NCBI GenBank assembly: GCA_015231885.1
Contig: JADGAT010000054.1
Span: forward strand, 1 to 35,506
Direction: 5' to 3'
Length of the DNA: 35,506 nt
From: SAR324 cluster bacterium
GTDB taxonomy: Bacteria; SAR324; NAC60-12
In this document: positions 31,881-35,506 of the stretch, in pieces
How positions within the stretch are numbered: the stretch's first letter is position 1
Layout: every line of letters begins with the position of its first letter
The notes under the pieces: generated by a model
Databases searched by the model: none
Seen by the model: the letters and a program-made list of their open reading frames with translations, nothing else
Told to the model about the DNA's origin: nothing
Program-made: the position numbers and the translations under genes

Positions 31881-32825
31881 TTAAATTCTTGGCAAACGGT
31901 CTGTCGGGTTTTTCTTAAGAAGCTCCTGATCATGAAAATAGCGAATCGTCGTATTCGCAGAAGAATGACGAGCATAGGCCTGCACTTTTTGGAGAGACTC
32001 TCCCATTTCCAGGGCAATGGTGATTGCCGTATGCCGCATATAGTGGGCAGAAATATCCAGCCCTATGGCTTTTCCCAGACGAACAATCACATCATTGACC
32101 CCTTTTCCTGTCATTTTCTTTCCTCTCGTTCGGAATCCCAAAGAGATAAAAACCCATGGTTTTTCCAATCCTGCCAACTGCAAATCCTCTTTCCACTCTT
32201 GCAACTCGACATACAACTCGTCCCTGATTTTTAAGCGCTGAGGCACACCACTTTTTGTATTGCGAATGAAGGCAACATGAAATTCTCCATCCTGCTGGAT
32301 ATCTTCCCAATTCAAATCAGCCACTTCACTGCGTCGTGCAGCAGTAAAATATAGAAAACGGAGTAACAAGCCATTTCTCTTTCGCATCAAGTCCGCAACC
32401 CTCACATCGTAAGACTCTTGATCATTTGCTTCCATCATTGCACTCAAGTGTGTCAATCGTAGTGCACCTTTCGTGCTAATGTCAGAAACTTTTTCATTTC
32501 GAATGACAGAAGACTTAAAAGGGTTTTTCGACAAATACTGAAATTCAGTCAGTACCTTGAATACATTCCTCAAGGCGCTCATCGTTTGATTGATGCTGGC
32601 AGGCTTTTTTCCCTGTGCTTTCAGATGACTCTTGTACTCAAGAATGCTCAAACTATTCAGATGCTTGAAATCCTCCATATCCTGAATAGCAGCCCATTCC
32701 TGAAAATCACGAAACACCCGTGCATAGGCCCGTCGGGTATTGGGCTTATAATTTTCAAAAACCAGTTGCAATGCCTGGGCAGGAGAAATGTCTCTGTGCT
32801 TATTCCATTTAGCTGGTAAATCCAT
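31881..32825 (-). CDS. Tyrosine recombinase/site-specific integrase
   Basis: 314 residues from MDLPAKWNKH, with AAGGA about 10 bases upstream; an earlier ATG would overlap the upstream gene by 23 bp. A SAM-like core-binding domain covers residues 17-100. Catalytic residues are Arg164 (TAARRSEV), Lys191, His261-x-x-Arg264 (HYMRH), His287 (ARHSS) and the nucleophile Tyr296 (IRYFHD), so the enzyme looks intact. The ARH in place of LGH and IRYFHD ending differ from housekeeping XerC/XerD. It is inserted in a run of unrelated chromosomal genes in the same direction, with no adjacent attachment repeats that I could see. Confidence 0.9.
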   Translation of the reverse strand: MDLPAKWNKHRDISPAQALQLVFENYKPNTRRAYARVFRDFQEWAAIQDMEDFKHLNSLSILEYKSHLKAQGKKPASINQTMSALRNVFKVLTEFQYLSKNPFKSSVIRNEKVSDISTKGALRLTHLSAMMEANDQESYDVRVADLMRKRNGLLLRFLYFTAARRSEVADLNWEDIQQDGEFHVAFIRNTKSGVPQRLKIRDELYVELQEWKEDLQLAGLEKPWVFISLGFRTRGKKMTGKGVNDVIVRLGKAIGLDISAHYMRHTAITIALEMGESLQKVQAYARHSSANTTIRYFHDQELLKKNPTDRLPRI

Positions 32826-32832
32826 CGTCAAA

Positions 32833-34221
32833 CTATCCTTGTCTCCAAAAAGCAAAAAACAATTTCAACTGCCTCATGTAGAGACCCCAGTCCCCTTGAG
32901 TCAGTAATTGCCAAATATATCGAGGGCGTAAGTAAAATTTTCTGTACGCTTTTTTAACAAATTGCGCAGTCATTTTTTCCTGTTCGGGCGTAAAAAAAGT
33001 CACTTCTTCTCGAATGGGATCTTCCCAATAAGGGCCAGGGCCATATTTTTCTATAAACAGCGGAGAACCTGGGAACGATAAAAATGGATGAAACGAAGCA
33101 AAATGCGGTGAAAGTTCAAGAGCAAAATCCAGCGTTTCCTCATAGTGTGACACCGTTTCTTTCGGGTGTCCAAAGATAAAAAATGCTGCTGCGGCAATTC
33201 CAGCATGCTGGGTCGCTTTGATCCCTTCCTTAATACGGGCTTTGGTAATTTTTTTGTTGGTTTGCCTCAAAATACCGGCATTACCCGCTTCTACTCCAAA
33301 ATGTATCAAAGCGCATCCGCTTTGTTTCATCAATGGCAGCAAATTTTCTTGCACCGAATCCGCCCTGGTTTGGCAGGCCCAGCGAAATCCATAGCATTTT
33401 GCATAATCCTTTTTGATCAAATGCTCACAAACGGCGTTGAGCATCTTTCGGCTGATTGTAAATTCCAAATCAAAGATATAGAGGGATCGACAGCCATGAA
33501 CTTCCACCAAGGTATCCAATTCCTGTAAAAACAACTCGGGCTCTTTTTTCCGATAACTATTTTGGAACATAGACAGGTTACAAAAATTACAAGAATAAGG
33601 GCATCCTCTCGACGATTCAAGCAGGGCAAAGTTCCCTCCCAACAGTTCATACTGGTAATTCTTCAAATCGATCAAGTCGTAGGCAGGAGGAGGAAATTCA
33701 TTCATTGACTGTAAAGAGCGTTCTGGATTGTGGTGGTGCGCTTCTCCCTGTCGATAAGAAATTCCCATAATTTGGGACAAATCGCCATGTTTTCTCAAAC
33801 TTTCTGCAACTTCCAATATTGCCCATTCTGGCTCTTCCCGAACTACCACCAAGGCTCCGGTGTGTTTTAAGACACTGCCTGGATAATGGGTCCCATGATT
33901 TCCTGTAATCACTAAATGTTCTGAAGGAAGGAGACACGCCCACTCAAAAATATGCTCTGTTTCCAAGGAAGGACATTGCCAATCGGCATAAGGATTCGTT
34001 GTTAAAACCACCAAATCACAATGGACAGCATCATTCTGAACTTGTTCAGGAGATATAGCAGGATCTGCGTTCAAATCATGGAGGGCGACTTCCCACCCTG
34101 ATTGACGCAACAAAGCAGCAACAATTAACAGAGATAACGGAGGAAAGGTTCGATGAAATTTGCGGGTATTTTTACTGACAAGTCTTTCTGCTGCTGGTGC
34201 AATCAGGAGTGCTTTTGCCAT
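32833..34221 (-). CDS. Radical SAM protein with N-terminal B12-binding-like domain
   Basis: 462 residues from MAKALLIAP; a start 19 codons earlier lies deep in the upstream gene. Residues about 1-150 are a Rossmann-like B12-binding-type domain (PPLSLLIVAALLRQSGWEVALHDLN). The radical SAM cluster is ESSRGCPYSCNFCN (Cys207, Cys211, Cys214), followed by a TIM-barrel with IHFGVEAGN and FIFGHPKET. This architecture covers methyltransferases and other enzymes with diverse substrates; none can be assigned. The typical DxHxxG cobalamin motif is not evident. It overlaps the upstream membrane-protein gene by 19 bp. Confidence 0.9.
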   Translation of the reverse strand: MAKALLIAPAAERLVSKNTRKFHRTFPPLSLLIVAALLRQSGWEVALHDLNADPAISPEQVQNDAVHCDLVVLTTNPYADWQCPSLETEHIFEWACLLPSEHLVITGNHGTHYPGSVLKHTGALVVVREEPEWAILEVAESLRKHGDLSQIMGISYRQGEAHHHNPERSLQSMNEFPPPAYDLIDLKNYQYELLGGNFALLESSRGCPYSCNFCNLSMFQNSYRKKEPELFLQELDTLVEVHGCRSLYIFDLEFTISRKMLNAVCEHLIKKDYAKCYGFRWACQTRADSVQENLLPLMKQSGCALIHFGVEAGNAGILRQTNKKITKARIKEGIKATQHAGIAAAAFFIFGHPKETVSHYEETLDFALELSPHFASFHPFLSFPGSPLFIEKYGPGPYWEDPIREEVTFFTPEQEKMTAQFVKKAYRKFYLRPRYIWQLLTQGDWGLYMRQLKLFFAFWRQG

Positions 34222-35114
34222 AATTTCCTGTAGATGAGTGGGCCGCTTCCTCCCACAATGGCTATTGCAATCAAACAAATGAGCACAATGGCCATTACCT
34301 GGCGTTCAAACAACCATGCCCCTACACTGGCCTCAGGAATGATTTGCATTCTCAAAGGGGTGTAGCTCATATAATGATGTCCTTGGTGAGAATACTCGGC
34401 CATCAAATAGCTAACATAGATATTTGGCCAAATAGAATCGTATTTGACTTTCAAATCCCATGTCCTTTTCTCTTTTGCTGCTAATTCTATGGGAGAAGCA
34501 GGCATTTCGAGTTCGATACCCATCGCCATGATATTGGACAAATGAATCGTTTTGTCCCAGGAATCCATATTGATCAAAGTGACCTGAATGTTATCATCCT
34601 TTGGCAAAACAACTCTGGAAACTTTCCAATTCAGTCCCGGAAGTTTTTTTTCATCACCGTGTGCCATCCGAATCAAATAAGGAAGTTTGAAGCGGAATCC
34701 GTTTTGATCACGGTAACTGAGATGCAATGGCAAATAATAGGAACCAGGCTCTTGAAAAGGATGTTTCTTTGTACGATATTGAGTACTGAACGTGCGCCCA
34801 GGCTGTAGAGTGTGGCTGCCACGGACTGGATAAGAGCGGTCTTGGATTCGAACCACAGGCTTTAGCTCCATTGCCGACTCATTGCCCTTGTTGACAAACT
34901 GAATCTTTGCTGACAAAAGATCAGAAGAAATGTCCACAGAAGCTTTTAGCTGTAAACTGATGCTACCGGCCCAAACAATTGAAGGGAAATAGCATATTAG
35001 TACTATAAAAATAGTTTTCCAGAATAATTTTTGTAAAATCCCCCTAGCCCCCTTTAAAAAAACGGGGAACTCTGGGAAACAACTATTCTGGATATGTATG
35101 ATAAAATCATGCAT
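34203..35114 (-). CDS. Membrane-anchored beta-rich protein of unknown function
   Basis: 303 residues from the only ATG. Residues about 33-49 are a signal-like hydrophobic stretch ending in VWAGS, and the protein ends with a membrane helix (about 271-293) and a basic tail (R-K-L-W-Q-K). Between them is a beta-strand-rich domain, so it is probably periplasmic, anchored at its C-terminus. The first 28 residues come from a GC-rich repeat (PEFPVFLKGARG), so the native start may have been lost; an ATT just after it would be a rare start. No family recognised. Operon position suggests a link with the radical SAM protein. Confidence 0.7.
   Translation of the reverse strand: MHDFIIHIQNSCFPEFPVFLKGARGILQKLFWKTIFIVLICYFPSIVWAGSISLQLKASVDISSDLLSAKIQFVNKGNESAMELKPVVRIQDRSYPVRGSHTLQPGRTFSTQYRTKKHPFQEPGSYYLPLHLSYRDQNGFRFKLPYLIRMAHGDEKKLPGLNWKVSRVVLPKDDNIQVTLINMDSWDKTIHLSNIMAMGIELEMPASPIELAAKEKRTWDLKVKYDSIWPNIYVSYLMAEYSHQGHHYMSYTPLRMQIIPEASVGAWLFERQVMAIVLICLIAIAIVGGSGPLIYRKLWQKHS
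35018..35092. repeat. GC-rich palindromic repeat, copy C, with 9-bp inverted ends
   Basis: TCCAGAATA (35018-35026) and TATTCTGGA (35084-35092) are exact inverted repeats. Between them lies TCCCCCTAGCCCCC, a short T/A run and CGGGGA, a hairpin like copies A (407-433) and B (11204-11234). It overlaps the 5' end of the neighbouring membrane-protein gene. Both ends being inverted fits a small insertion element rather than chance. Confidence 0.6.
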
Positions 35115-35290
35115 ATTTTTTTGGATGTGATTACAATGTTATCCACTAACTCGTCTCCCTGGACTTGATTCGGAGCCCATACCCTGACTGGTGATACAGC
35201 AGCTGCATATTACTTGAGCCCACATCTAGAAAAAATCTATGATCCTCTGGAGTCTTCGCCTAATCTACCTTGGCAAACCGAAAGAATGAC

Positions 35291-35506
35291 GGATCTTCGT
35301 TAATTAGTGTACTAGCCCGAAGGACCAAGCTCAGCAAGGACTTGCAGCTTAAAGAAATCAAAATTTCTGATCCCATAAGCTCTCCACATAATATTGCGGA
35401 TAGCATGATTCATCCCCTCAACCATTCCATTGGTAATACGTTTGTCAAAAAAATTGAGAATTTGATTCCACCAATTGCGTAATGTTTTGATAAAGTTGAG
35501 AAGATA
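35291..35506 (-). mobile_element. Partial ISL3-family insertion sequence
   Basis: Transposase C-terminus plus a likely terminal repeat. On the minus strand the bases after the stop run ...ATTAACGAAGATCC, resembling the C-G-A-A-G-A-x-C-C ends of ISL3 elements; a similar GGAGTCTTCGCC at 35250 is an alternative boundary. The other end is outside the window. Confidence 0.5.
35312..35506 (-). CDS. ISL3-family transposase, C-terminal part (cut by window edge)
   Basis: The minus-strand frame runs open from the window edge to a TAG at 35312-35314, giving 64 residues. LRNWWNQILNFFDKRITNG is followed by VEGMNHAIRNIMWRAYGIRNFDFFKL. The block T-N-G-x-V-E-G-x-N and R-A-x-G-x-R-N-F-x-x-F is the hallmark of the DDE_Tnp_ISL3 domain C-terminus; the Glu is the third catalytic acid. 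Whether the whole transposase is intact cannot be told. Confidence 0.85.
   Translation of the reverse strand, partial: YLLNFIKTLRNWWNQILNFFDKRITNGMVEGMNHAIRNIMWRAYGIRNFDFFKLQVLAELGPSG

Overview
The window looks like chromosomal DNA of a moderately AT-rich Gram-negative bacterium. An apolipoprotein N-acyltransferase, a lipoprotein lytic transglycosylase, DgkA, a Rep-type helicase, a YdiJ-type FAD/Fe-S dehydrogenase, an MEP-pathway kinase (IspE) and bS21 together suggest a proteobacterium-like lineage. A SelW-type selenoprotein would fit delta-proteobacterial or SAR324-like groups, but the lineage is inference and the species cannot be fixed. Genes are packed tightly, with several convergent pairs overlapping at their 3' ends.

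Bases 1-3015 are the accessory part. A broken acyl-CoA synthetase fragment stops at about base 77, followed by a small unknown ORF and about 450 bp of non-coding DNA with a GC-rich hairpin repeat and a perfect 12-bp palindrome. Then comes a three-gene operon: a 75-residue protein ending in Gly, an E2-like protein with a candidate catalytic Cys, and a protein fusing a JAMM/JAB peptidase to a ubiquitin-E1-like adenylyltransferase. This is a compact bacterial ubiquitin-like conjugation cassette and the best candidate for an under-described system here.

Bases 2998-8428 hold mainly minus-strand metabolic genes (HAD phosphatase, phosphohexomutase, RluA-type pseudouridine synthase, GalU, Pcm) with a plus-strand DUF4262 gene. 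Bases 8520-14336 are plus-strand: DUF971, an HD-GYP-like protein, RibH, two small unknown genes and a three-gene ABC-2 exporter. Bases 14333-17371 are a minus-strand run (HD phosphohydrolase, IspE, lytic transglycosylase). A SelW-like selenoprotein with an in-frame UGA and a bacterial SECIS-like hairpin follows at 17492-17713, next to rpsU.

Bases 18079-27418 carry the large YdiJ-like dehydrogenase, a two-TM potassium channel with degenerate RCK domains, a rep-ybeY pair, a CheY-like regulator overlapping dgkA, a roughly 160-bp palindromic MITE-like element, and clpP. Bases 27374-35114 form one tightly spaced minus-strand run: signal-peptide membrane protein, radical SAM protein, tyrosine recombinase, multidomain sensor kinase, Lnt. 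The right edge cuts the C-terminus of an ISL3-family transposase. Three related GC-rich hairpin repeats are scattered through the window; one sits inside the apparent 5' coding region of the membrane-protein gene.
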